Source of the DNA: Vicinamibacterales bacterium
Lineage (GTDB): Bacteria > Acidobacteriota > Vicinamibacteria > Vicinamibacterales > UBA8438
DNA length: 59,885 nucleotides
NCBI GenBank assembly: GCA_958296065.1
Contig: CATQHX010000066.1
Coordinates: 1-59,885 of the forward strand
Reading direction: 5' to 3'
The notes under the pieces are model-generated. The model saw nothing but the letters and a program-made list of their open reading frames with translations, did not search any database and was not told the DNA's origin. Shown here piece after piece: positions 34,749 to 46,992 of the stretch. Position 1 is the stretch's first letter; the number at the start of each line of letters is the position of its first letter. Made by a program: the position numbers and the translations under genes.

Positions 34749-35391
34749 ATCGGGATAGGGGGGAGCCTCGCGGCTCCGCCCCTCCCACACCACCGTGCGT
34801 ACGGGTCCGTACACGGCGGTTCGACGGAGTTAAGCGGCATGGCCTGCGGCCAGCCGCCGGGCGTTCGGTTTCGGCACGCGCCGTACGGGCTTCGGTCCCT
34901 CGGGCTCCGGCGCTCCGGGCTTCACCCTTCGCCGCCGGCTCCAAGGCCAGCTCCAACTGGATGTTCTGCCGCCTGGTCCGCATGAGCGTTGCCGTCCTAC
35001 TGACCCTGTCCGTCGTTCGGGCCTTCGCCGGCGAGCCGGCTACTATGCCCTCTGCTGACTTCTGCGCCGCGGTCACGGGCCTTGCGGACCCGCTCAGTCC
35101 GGGACTTCCGGACACGGCGCAGACCTCCCGAGGTAAGACCGACCGCCTTCACTGCATCCCCGCCGGATTTACCACCCCGGCCCTTGATGGCTGTGGACTT
35201 CGCGGTTCCACGCTCGCTCGTCCGGCCGGGTAGGCCTCGCATCCGGTTCTTGTCCATCGGGTCGCAGCTTTGCTCCGCGCTTCCTTCAGACCCCGCCTCG
35301 CGACGACGCCCTTGCGCTTCGCTAATCCTTCGCCGCCATCAGGCTGGATAGAGGACTTGCACCTCCAAGCTGTCGGTCATGCTCGGCACAC
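34749..35391 (-). mobile_element. Group II intron remnant with internal deletion
   Basis: The minus strand from 35391 begins GTGTGCCGAGCATGACCG, a typical group II 5' splice start, followed by AGCTTGGAGGTGCAAGTCC and the maturase-gene N-terminus RRQNIQLELALEPAAKGEAR SAGARGTEARTA. The reverse transcriptase and maturase body is missing; within about 100 bases the sequence jumps to the intron 3' end, where CGCCGTGTACGG ... CCGTACGCACGGTGG folds as a domain-V-like hairpin, followed by GTGTGGGAGGGG and an end near CCCGAT (34749). A full intron would be about 2 kb. It cannot move by itself. Identification is from memory of related introns, so the exact ends are approximate. Confidence 0.6.
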
Positions 35392-35397
35392 GTGGAG

Positions 35398-35470
35398 GAG
35401 CCGCGCAGCGGCTTGACAGCCGCGGGCGACCGTGCGCGAGGTAGACGCTTCCGAGCGAAGCGAGGGCCTC
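35398..35470. repeat. Intron-adjacent repeat, copy 1
   Basis: About 73 bases starting GCCGCGCAGCGGCTTGACAG and including GACCGTGCGCGAGGTAGACG and CGAGCGAAGCGAGGGCC recur at 46028-46100 with few changes. It lies immediately on the 5'-exon side of the group II intron remnant. The rest of 35392-35754 has no gene that I can support. Confidence 0.75.
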
Positions 35471-35754
35471 TGGGCACGTCCGAAGCCGTGCACCGCCGTT
35501 TCAGGAAGCTCCATTTCGTCGGATGGTTCGGTGCATGCGGTCAGGTGCTGTCGTGTGTCCGGCCTCATTGCTTGCGGCATATCACGCGCCGCGGGCCCGT
35601 ATGGAGATACGCGGGTCGAGTCCAAAATCGTCCAAGTGTGCTCGAAGGCCCTGGCGCAGCCGCTGGTTTTCCCGACCCCGTCTCGTTGACCGTTTGCCCT
35701 TACCATCTTCCGACCTGCTCGCATTCCCGACGGCGCCGAGCCGACGCTTGCCTC

Positions 35755-36777
35755 TCAAGCGGTCGGCAGCGGCGCGCGATAGTACTCGTTCTTCGTCATC
35801 AGCGCCCAAGCGATGCGCGCCGTCCGGTTGGCCAGCGCCACCGCGACCAGCATGCGCGGCTTGCGCGCCAGCATCCCGGCCAGCCACGGGTCCTTCGTGC
35901 CGCGCCGCGCCGCCCAACCAACAGTCGCCATCGCGCCGGTAACCAACAGTCGCCGGAGGTCGCGCTGGCCCATCTTCGATATCCTCCCCAGCTTCGGCTT
36001 CCCACCGGTCGAGCTCTGCCGGGGAACCAGACCCAGCCAGGCTGCGAAGTCCCGGCCGCGCCGGAAGCTCTCCAGCGGCGGCGCGAACGCCTGGATCGCC
36101 ATCGCGCCCAGTGGTCCGATTCCCGGGACACTCATCAGCCGTTCCGTCCGTTCGTCTTCGCGCGCCCGCTCCCGCAGGTCCCTCTCCAGCTCTGCGATCT
36201 TCTCGTCGAGGTCGCCGATCTGCACGAACAACAGCGCGCCCAGCTCCCGAACCAGGCCCGGGAGTGGCGAATCGGCATCTTCAATTGCCTCCGCCAGCCG
36301 CTCCACGTGCGCCGGCCCTTGCGGCGCGACGACGCCGAACTCGGCAAAGTGGCCCCGCAACGCGTTGATCGTCTGCGTGCGCTGGCGAACCAGCAGATCG
36401 CGTGTGCGGAACAGCATGCTTTGGGACTGCTGCTCCTGCGTCTTCACCGCCACGAAGCGCATCGTCGGCCGCGAGGCCGCCTCGCAGATCGCCTCGGCGT
36501 CGGCCGCGTCGTTCTTCTGGCGCTTTACGAACGGCTTGACGTAGATCGGCGGGACCAGCTTCACCTCCTGACCGAGCTTCCCGAACTCTCGGCCCCAGTG
36601 GTGCGAGCTCCCACAGGCCTCCATCGCTACGATGCATCGCGGCTGCGACGCCATGAAGCCCAGCACCTTGTCGCGGTTCAGCTTCTTGCGGAACGCAACC
36701 GACCCGTCCGCAAGGGCGCCGTGCAACTGAAAACTTCGCTTCGCCAGATCGATGCTGATGATGGTAGCGTGCGCCAT
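35755..36777 (-). CDS. IS110-family transposase (DEDD)
   Basis: An intact 340-residue protein from ATG 36777. N-terminal RuvC-like DEDD domain: ATIISIDLAKRSFQLHG (first D), IVAMEACGSSHHWGRE (E), VKRQKNDAADAEAICEAASR (D, D). C-terminal Transposase_20 domain: ERLMSVPGIGPLGAMAIQAF, GRDFAAWLGLVPRQSSTGGK and LGRISKMGQRDLRRLLVTGA with the catalytic Ser region. IS110 recombinases are guided by a bridge RNA made from a non-coding end of the element; the about 230 bases upstream of this gene (36778-37010) are a candidate. No inverted terminal repeats are expected or seen. Confidence 0.95.
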   Translation of the reverse strand: MAHATIISIDLAKRSFQLHGALADGSVAFRKKLNRDKVLGFMASQPRCIVAMEACGSSHHWGREFGKLGQEVKLVPPIYVKPFVKRQKNDAADAEAICEAASRPTMRFVAVKTQEQQSQSMLFRTRDLLVRQRTQTINALRGHFAEFGVVAPQGPAHVERLAEAIEDADSPLPGLVRELGALLFVQIGDLDEKIAELERDLRERAREDERTERLMSVPGIGPLGAMAIQAFAPPLESFRRGRDFAAWLGLVPRQSSTGGKPKLGRISKMGQRDLRRLLVTGAMATVGWAARRGTKDPWLAGMLARKPRMLVAVALANRTARIAWALMTKNEYYRAPLPTA

Positions 36778-38006
36778 AGGATGCCTCCTCTTCCAGGTGG
36801 TCCGTCACAACAGCTCCACCTTGGCACATTCCGATGCCGCTGAGGAGACGTCCACCCCATCATCCATGCACACGACAGGCCAAGCATGGCGAACAGGCGG
36901 CTGCAGTATCGGCAGGTCTTCTGGCGTAACGGCTGGTCCACGGCGTCGGAGCGCGCGGGCCAAGCTCCGACTGGACAGCGCCGCGCCCGCCGTGGCACAA
37001 CAACGGTGACCGGCTCGGTCTGTCGGAGCTCGGGGCGGTCACGAGGGTCCGGCTCTATCCCGGGCCCTCACCCCCACGCTTGAGTCCGCTTCAACGCTAC
37101 CCGACTGCGGTGGAACCTCGCCAGCCCAGCGGTCGTCCCGGACTCCCTCCGGTCAGGCACGCGCGCCAACGACGACCCGTTCATCGGCGAACTGGCGGTT
37201 TATGCCGGCGTTGCGCTGGCGTCCGCAGCGTTCCGCCAGGTGCCCCGGCGTCGCGAAGCGGAGCGGAGGATTCGCGCGCGGCCGAGCGTCAACGCCCATC
37301 CGGACGTGGTCCGCGCGCGCGAGAGCGCCGCCTCCAGGCTCGCCTGGCGCAACAACCGACACCGAGCGTTCCCACGGTCGCCGCGTGCGCCAGCCGAGCC
37401 TTCCGCGGCACTCGAGTTGTCGCTCGACGGAACGCCCTCGCCGGTTCGTCGTCGACCACACCGTCCGGCCCAACCCGGCCGTTCCGTCTCGCGAGAGTAC
37501 CCCGGCCGGGCATGACCAACACCGACGTCCGGGACGTCATGCCCGGCCGCAGAGCAGGCAGGCCCGCGGGTCCTTGGCGCTTTCGTCCCCCCCCCCCGGA
37601 CCCCCTCCCGGGGCTCACCGCCGCGCTTCGCGGACTCACCTGCGATTTCCTCAGTGACCATTGACAGGCGGTCTTGAACCGATATGGCTTCAATTTCCGT
37701 CACTTCTCAAGGCTCGTTGACAGCTGCTCCGCATCGACGCTTCGTCCACGCCGGTGCGGGGCGAGACCGCCAGCAACATGCAACCAGTTGCATGTTGCTG
37801 GCGATTCCCGCGTGTACGGGACTTCCCGGTTCAGGACCAGACGGCTTTTCGGTTCGGATGTTTCATCTCCTCGGCCGCAGTCCTTTGTCTTTCGTGTCCG
37901 AGCGCTGGCGTTCGGCCTGCCTCCGCTTCGTTCCGGGCGGTGGCCGTTCCGAAATCGGCGTACAGGGCGTCCAGGGGTCAGACGCCGGCGCGTCCGTCGC
38001 GTCGCG
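36778..38006. other. Gene-free interval beside IS110, 1.2 kb
   Basis: No gene I can support. The first about 230 bases probably belong to the IS110 left end and could encode its bridge RNA. A long C-run at about 37590 and a strong palindrome at 37770-37801 are the only notable structures. Arg-rich frames on both strands look like composition effects. Confidence 0.4.
37770..37801. repeat. Perfect 15-bp inverted repeat with 2-base spacer
   Basis: CCAGCAACATGCAAC at 37770-37784 is exactly inverted at 37787-37801 with CA between. No T-run follows, so a simple terminator is unlikely. It could be a dimeric protein-binding site or a recombination target. Confidence 0.9.
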
Positions 38007-38273
38007 TCACTCCTGCGCCGCTTCCTCCTGCGCCTTGGCTTCCCGGCGCGCCGCCCAATACTTGCGCATCCGCTCGGCGACGGCCCTGCGCTGCTCGTCG
38101 CTCATCGCGCGCTTGCGCCTTCCGACCGCCTTGGCCGCCTTCTTCCTGCCGCGCCCGGCGGCCGGCGGCACGTCGCCCTCAATCGCCGAGATCGCGCGCT
38201 GTATGGCAACGAGTTGGCTCTTGAGCGAGCGCTCCTCGTTGCGCAACGCGTCCAGGATTCCACTCTTCGACAT
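38007..38273 (-). CDS. Small basic coiled-coil protein, 88 aa
   Basis: ATG 38273 with AAAGGTGAACG upstream. MSKSGILDALRNEERSLKSQ LVAIQRAISAIEG forms a coiled coil with heptad hydrophobics; a Lys/Arg-rich linker RGRKKAAKAVGRRKRAMS follows; then SDEQRRAVAERMRKYWAARR, a motif seen in many short DNA-binding proteins of unknown function. A frameshifted inverted copy lies at 24.6 kb. Family unnamed to my knowledge. It probably binds DNA and dimerises. It is isolated, with no operon partner. Confidence 0.7.
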   Translation of the reverse strand: MSKSGILDALRNEERSLKSQLVAIQRAISAIEGDVPPAAGRGRKKAAKAVGRRKRAMSDEQRRAVAERMRKYWAARREAKAQEEAAQE

Positions 38274-39261
38274 CGTTCACCTTTCTTCTCGACGATCCGC
38301 CCGCAACATTCCGCGGCGGTTGCCGGCACGCAACAACCAGCAAGGAAACGCTGCCGGACGCCGCGCAGCCGGAACGCTTCCTTCCGATTCGATCACTGCT
38401 GCGCGACGGCCCCGATTACGTACTCCGACTGCCGCTCTCCCCACCATTCGCACCGGCCCGGAAGATCACGACTCGCTTCCCGTGGGACCTCGGACCAGCG
38501 CATCCGCGTGATCCTGTCGCTCTCCGCCCCTGTGGAGCAAGTCGTCCGGCGGTTGGGGTCGGCTGAGCGCCCACGCTGCGGCGCGGAATTCGCCATCTCG
38601 GGAGGCAGATGGAGCTCGGGCAGCATCTGGACCCGGCAGCACAACGCTCGCGTGGACTCCTCCTGGTGAGCGTGGCTCGACACCGTGCTCCCGCGGGTGT
38701 GCCGCGGCCGCCGGGCCGTGCTTCATCGGACGAAACGCCGAGGTTCCCGCAGTAGTCGATGTCGAGCGCGGGACCGCGAAGGGCGCATCGGCCATCCGCA
38801 TCCCGGGCGGCGCCCATCTGTCGTGCGGACCTGGCGACCGTCGTCGGTCGAAGCGTTCGGCTGTGCAACAGCACTGAACGTGTGCAGTGCTCGCGACGAC
38901 CGCGATGGCGGCGACGGCCCGCGGCGACGGGGACGGTACCGGTGACGACGACGGCAGCGATCATGACGACGGCGATGGCAACCATCGAACCAACGATGCG
39001 GCGATCGTCCGCAGCGTTTGCGCCCTGAAGTCACCCAGCAACGCAATGAGAAAAGCACAGCCTGCGCCCACGCCCGCCGCGCAGCCCATCAAGGGATGAA
39101 ACCCTCGGCGCAAGCCGGACAACCGCACGGTCGTCGCTCATGATCGGCTACCAGTCTCCCCTCGACGCGCGCAGCGTGCAGGATGCGGTCCCATGCTCGG
39201 CGATCCGGACGACCACGGCCGGCGGACACCTCGGTGTCGCGTGCCGCCGACCCGCCAATTC
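38274..39261. other. Interval between small gene and second Lon, no clear gene
   Basis: Possible decayed genes only. On the minus strand at about 38950-39100 a start MGCAAGVGAGCAFLIALLGD and, in another frame, MVAIAVVMIAAVVVTGTVPV suggest a frameshifted two-helix membrane protein. At 38393-38683 an ORF ends ERQSEYVIGAVAQQ without recognisable homology. A CGACGG-rich tract at about 38900-38995 gives Asp/Gly-rich frames on the plus strand. Confidence 0.3.
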
Positions 39262-43485
<4,224 letters not shown>

Positions 43486-44261
43486 CGGTAGGTCGTCCTT
43501 CAGGATTCCTTCTCAAGCGACCGGTACGGTCCCGTTGCCGGCGACGGGTCCGGGCGAGTAGTCGTCCGATGGAGAAGGGCTGTGCGATTCGCTCCGGTCT
43601 CCCAGACTCACGCGCGGGCGATCCGCAGACGCATCTGCCCCTTCCGACAGGTCGAGCCGGAGGCGCGGGGAGCGGTGACGCGCGCGTCAGGTAAAGTGCA
43701 AGCGGTTCGTCACCCGCCGGCACCTGGAAGCAGAGGGAAGCTCACGGAAAGCAACGGAAGGCGCGGGACGGTGCCGGCAGCCGCCGACAGCCTCATCCCA
43801 TCGGCGGTGCGGGGAGCGCAGTCGTCCCCGTCGAGGCTGGAGGCCGGCTGCGGCGCCGACCGTGCCGCCTCCGTGGCGGGCACGAGGGCGGCAGCACCGC
43901 CCCTTCGTTGGGTGCAACATGACGCGTGTCGTTCCGCGCATCCGGTGCGGCGGCACGCGATTCGAGGAGGGCGACGGCCGGCTCGGCGTTGTCGAGCATG
44001 TGCACGACGCACGCGGCTGCGCGTATCGAAACATCCCGGATCGACAAACGCATCGCCGCGCAGAATCCAACGTCGGGCCGGCGCCGCTACGCAGCGCTCG
44101 GGATCGACGCGGTCCATCCGGTCCCGCGAGCTGCCGGCGGCTGGTGCGGGTCTATTGTGAAACGTCCCTGCCTCGCCCCGCCAAGCCGCGCCAAGCCATG
44201 CCAAGCCCCGCCCCGCCACGCCACGCCAAGCCGCGACAGATTCAACCGCCGGATGCCGCAT
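43486..44261. other. Interval without a supported gene
   Basis: Open frames exist on both strands (for example MRLSIRDVSIRAAACVVHML on the minus strand at 44053) but none has a convincing ribosome site or family. The 3' end holds the NNGCC pentanucleotide tract described separately. Confidence 0.35.
44168..44232. repeat. Pentanucleotide tract, 13 x NNGCC
   Basis: Thirteen consecutive 5-base units ending GCC (CTGCC TCGCC CCGCC AAGCC ... AAGCC). The complementary strand is GGCNN x 13, giving regularly spaced GG pairs. It lies 30 bases downstream of the stop of a minus-strand operon. It may form a two-tier G-quadruplex or be a slippage product. Confidence 0.95.
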
Positions 44262-44870
44262 TCAAGCAGCGTCCGGCAGCTCGGTCACCTCCTTGACGTC
44301 GAACCGCCCGAAGTGGCCGCTCTTCTCCGGCCGCCAGTCGCCGAGCCCGACGCGCCGACCGGCCACCGCCAACCACGCCGTCAGCATGGCCTTGTCCACC
44401 AACTCCGGATCGACGTCGGCCACGCCGACCACCGACCACGGGCAGTTGAACATCGCCCGCGTACGCAGGATGCGCTGGCGACTCACCACCACCGCCGCGA
44501 CGAACTGGGCCGTCTTCCGCAGCTTGTCGATGTCCTCGCCGTAGCGTTCGACGTCGTAGCCGAACGTCACGCTCTCGATCATCAATCCCTCGCGCACCGC
44601 CGCGCCCTGTTTCGTTTTGCGGGCTGCGGTTTCGATCATTGTCCGAAGCGCTGCTTCCGGTAGCGTGGGTCTTTGGTCATCGTCGAGATAGAGGGACCGC
44701 AGGCACTCGAGTTCTCGAAGCTTCCGGTCGTCGACTTCGGTGCGGTTGCCGCCTCGCTTCTTCGCGATCTCTGCGATCTCGCAGCTGAGAGGGCTTCGCG
44801 TGTCGAGTCCGGCCTCCCCGTTGTGCATGATGAGGGGGGAGAGGCCGGCAATGGTGAATCCAAGGCGCAT
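44262..44870 (-). CDS. Phage/mobile-element-type hypothetical protein, 202 aa
   Basis: ATG 44870 (MRLGFTIAGLSPLIMHNGEA) is the best start. The pattern LSPLIMHN near the N-terminus, ERPTLPEAALRTMIETAARK in the middle (here QRPTLPEAALRTMIETAARK), then RILRTRAMFNCPWSVVGVAD and WLAVAGRRVGLGDWRPEKSG HFGRFDV, is one I know from phage and integrative-element genomes, where such proteins are encoded near ssDNA-binding or HNH genes. The function is unknown; a Cas7/RAMP-like fold has crossed my mind but I cannot support it. It is the third gene of a minus-strand operon after an HNH gene. Confidence 0.6.
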   Translation of the reverse strand: MRLGFTIAGLSPLIMHNGEAGLDTRSPLSCEIAEIAKKRGGNRTEVDDRKLRELECLRSLYLDDDQRPTLPEAALRTMIETAARKTKQGAAVREGLMIESVTFGYDVERYGEDIDKLRKTAQFVAAVVVSRQRILRTRAMFNCPWSVVGVADVDPELVDKAMLTAWLAVAGRRVGLGDWRPEKSGHFGRFDVKEVTELPDAA

Positions 44871-45172
44871 CGTGTTACTACCTCTGAGAAAAGCGCGCAG
44901 AATTGGTACCGCGAGCCGCCGGCGCGCGTGAAACGGCGGAGCGTGGTGGCGATGAAGTGACAGCCGGCGCACAGCGCCGTCAGGTCGGCGGCGGTCGTCT
45001 GGTGCGCCGGCGGGTATTGGGTGGCCCAGTGGTGTGCCTCGACGGCGTCCTGCTGGCCGCACAGCTGGCACTTGCCCTTCGAGCGGGCGAAAGCCGCCTT
45101 GCGCGCGTCCAGATAGATCGGGTCTTGGTAGTTGAACGTCTTATGCGGAGACGACGTAGCCTCAGCAGTCAT
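44636..45172 (-). CDS. HNH endonuclease, C-terminus probably frameshifted
   Basis: ATG 45172 overlaps the stop of the preceding gene. FARSKGKCQLCGQQDAVEAH HWATQYP ... DLTALCAGCHFIATTLRRF shows the C-x2-C, HH and C-x2-C-H features of zinc-containing HNH nucleases. After about residue 95 the frame overlaps the next gene by 235 bases and becomes Ser/Pro-rich nonsense, while another frame reads smoothly into that gene. So the natural end is probably near 44880 and an indel has extended the ORF. The nuclease core is intact. It probably nicks or cuts DNA during phage packaging or element transfer. Confidence 0.65.
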   Translation of the reverse strand: MTAEATSSPHKTFNYQDPIYLDARKAAFARSKGKCQLCGQQDAVEAHHWATQYPPAHQTTAADLTALCAGCHFIATTLRRFTRAGGSRYQFCALFSEVVTRCALDSPLPASPPSSCTTGRPDSTREALSAARSQRSRRSEAATAPKSTTGSFENSSACGPSISTMTKDPRYRKQRFGQ

Positions 45173-45393
45173 CCGCTTCCCCTACCGTCGGCGGCGTGCT
45201 CGTGCAGGCAGGCGGCCGCCTCATCGGCGTTCTCGCACACGATTACGCGGTAGGTGCCGGGCTCGGAGCCAGGCAGCACGACCCGAATCCGATCGATGCC
45301 CTTGCCCCCGAACTCGACGGCGAAGCGACGCCGAAAATCGGTCAGGATGGTGGGGCTGTCGGCGCCGGTGGTTCGTTCTCTTTCGTCGCACAT
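45169..45393 (-). CDS. Small hypothetical protein, 74 aa
   Basis: ATG 45393 is preceded by GGAGGACAG. MCDERERTTGADSPTILTDF RRRFAVEFGGKGIDRIRVVL PGSEPGTYRVIVCENADEAA ACLHEHAAD: a compact alpha/beta protein with no known domain. It is the first gene of the three-gene operon with HNH and the phage-type protein, and the stop overlaps the HNH start. IS21 sequence begins only 40 bases upstream, so its promoter may be altered by the insertion. Confidence 0.6.
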   Translation of the reverse strand: MCDERERTTGADSPTILTDFRRRFAVEFGGKGIDRIRVVLPGSEPGTYRVIVCENADEAAACLHEHAADGRGSG

Positions 45394-45904
45394 CTGTCCT
45401 CCTGTTCGGCGTCAATTACTTTGGCCGCTCGACGACAATTATTTTGGCCGGTCCCGCGAGTCGGATTCAGACGACGAACGCTGGCGCGAGGATCGCCGCG
45501 GGAGAGATCACTTCAATGCCGTAACGTAACGGCGTCACATTGCTCTGGAAGACCGACCCCGGCCAACCTAACTCGCCGAGCTGACCCGCGTGCCCCTGTT
45601 CATCATCCAGGGCCCTGCTCACCTTGATCAACGTCGTTTCCCGTGTCAGTCATCGACGATGACCGCTGTGGGAGTGTGGGAATCTCGCGGCCCCGGTGCA
45701 GGCGTGATCGGCGACGATCGCCCGCGAGATTTCCAACGGGCTGGGGGCGCCCGCCTCGCCGACCTTCAGATTCAGCGCGACGTTGACCGGGCGTCCCCAG
45801 CCCGGGCACTTCCACAGCGCCCCCGTGGATGCGGTACACGGTCCGCAACTCCGGTTCGCCTCGCGAAGCCGAAGGCGAGCCGTGTACCTGTTGGGTCACC
45901 ATTT

Positions 45905-46036
45905 CGCCCGTGGGTTTCCAAGTTCAACTACGCACCGTTACGTAACCGGCCTCAAGCCCCCCGCAGCTTCCGCCCGTGGGTTTCCAAGTTCAACTACGCA
46001 CCGTTACGTAACCGGCCTCAAGCCCCCTGCAGCGAG
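45905..46036. repeat. Tandem repeat, 66 bp x 2
   Basis: CGCCCGTGGGTTTCCAAGTT begins at 45905 and again at 45971. The units are nearly identical to the end and include the palindrome GTTACGTAAC. The following sequence leads into the intron-adjacent repeat. A related GCCGTAACGTAACGGC sits at about 45521. Confidence 0.9.
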
Positions 46037-46100
46037 GCAGCCGCGCAGCGGCTTGACAGCCGCGGTTGACCGTGCGCGAGGTAAACGCTTCCGAGCGCAG
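46028..46100. repeat. Intron-adjacent repeat, copy 2
   Basis: GCCGCGCAGCGGCTTGACAG through CGAGCGCAGCGAGGGCC matches 35398-35470 in the same orientation with about six differences. Here no intron sequence abuts it; the match ends where the 35.4-kb copy enters the intron flank. It may be an unoccupied exon-like site or part of a shared element end. Confidence 0.75.
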
Positions 46101-46173
46101 CGAGGGCCTTTCGAAACCCTCCGTCACGACCCCCCCCGAGAGCGACTCGGCGATCGAGATGGACGGCAGGTGC

Positions 46174-46992
46174 TCAGGAGGTCGAGGCTCGGCGACGCCG
46201 CGGCAACAGCGGACCTGGCGGGCGTCCACGCGGTGCGGGCGGCGGTGATGGCGGCGCTGTCGGACGCGACGGGTCCGTTCGAAAACTCGGCACGTCGAAC
46301 TCGAGCACCACCGAGTGGTGCACCAGGCGGTCGATCGCCGCGGCGGTGGCCATCTGGTCCCGAAAGATGCGGTCCCACTGGCTGAAGACCAGGTTGCTCG
46401 TCACCATCACCGAGCGGCGCTCGTAGCGCTCGGCGAGCAGTGTGAACAGCACCTCGGCCTCGTCCGGATTCTGCTGAACGTAGCCAAGATCGTCGACCAG
46501 GATTACCTCAAAGAGGTCGAGCTTGCGCAGCGCGCGGGGGAGGTCGAGGTCACGTTTGGCGCCGAGCATTTCCTGGACCAGGGCGTAGGCCGGCACGCAC
46601 AACACGCTGTGGCCGGCCTCGACCAGCGCGTGCCCGACGGCGCACAGCGCGTGGCTCTTGCCCACGCCCGGCAGACCGAAAGCCAGCACGTTGGTCGCCG
46701 TCTCGAGGAACGTCCCGGTGGCCAGTGTCTTCAACTGCTGCACGACCGGGGCCGGCAACCGGCCCGTGTCGAGGGTCTCGAACGTCTTGCCGGGCGGCAG
46801 ACGCGCGGCCCGCCGCAGCCGGGCAATCCGCCGCTGCCGACGCGCCTCGGCTTCGGCCTCGAACACTTCCAGAAGCACACCCAACGCGTCGTGGTGGCCA
46901 GCCTGCGTCAGTCGCGGCACCAACTCCTCGGCCGCCGTCGTCAGGCCGAACTGCTTCAGCAACGTCGTCAACGCCGTGCTCGGCGGCGTCAT
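46174..46992 (-). CDS. istB: IS21 helper ATPase IstB (second element), altered C-terminus
   Basis: ATG 46992 overlaps the istA stop. Walker A LAFGLPGVGKSHALCAVGHA, Walker B FEVILVDDLGYVQQNPDEAE, sensor VMVTSNLVFSQWDRIFRDQM and IDRLVHHSVVLEFDVPSFRT are all present. After SFRTD the expected short tail (relatives read RTxxAQxR) is replaced by a Pro/Arg-rich stretch to the stop at 46174, consistent with insertion of other DNA at about 46270. The ATPase core should still be functional. Confidence 0.9.
   Translation of the reverse strand: MTPPSTALTTLLKQFGLTTAAEELVPRLTQAGHHDALGVLLEVFEAEAEARRQRRIARLRRAARLPPGKTFETLDTGRLPAPVVQQLKTLATGTFLETATNVLAFGLPGVGKSHALCAVGHALVEAGHSVLCVPAYALVQEMLGAKRDLDLPRALRKLDLFEVILVDDLGYVQQNPDEAEVLFTLLAERYERRSVMVTSNLVFSQWDRIFRDQMATAAAIDRLVHHSVVLEFDVPSFRTDPSRPTAPPSPPPAPRGRPPGPLLPRRRRASTS

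Noticed and set aside
35392..36843. 483-codon plus-strand frame over IS110
   Set aside because: Antisense to an intact, well-recognised transposase.
45905..46036. Repeats considered as a CRISPR array
   Set aside because: Only two units, directly adjacent with no spacers, unit 66 bp; no cas genes nearby.
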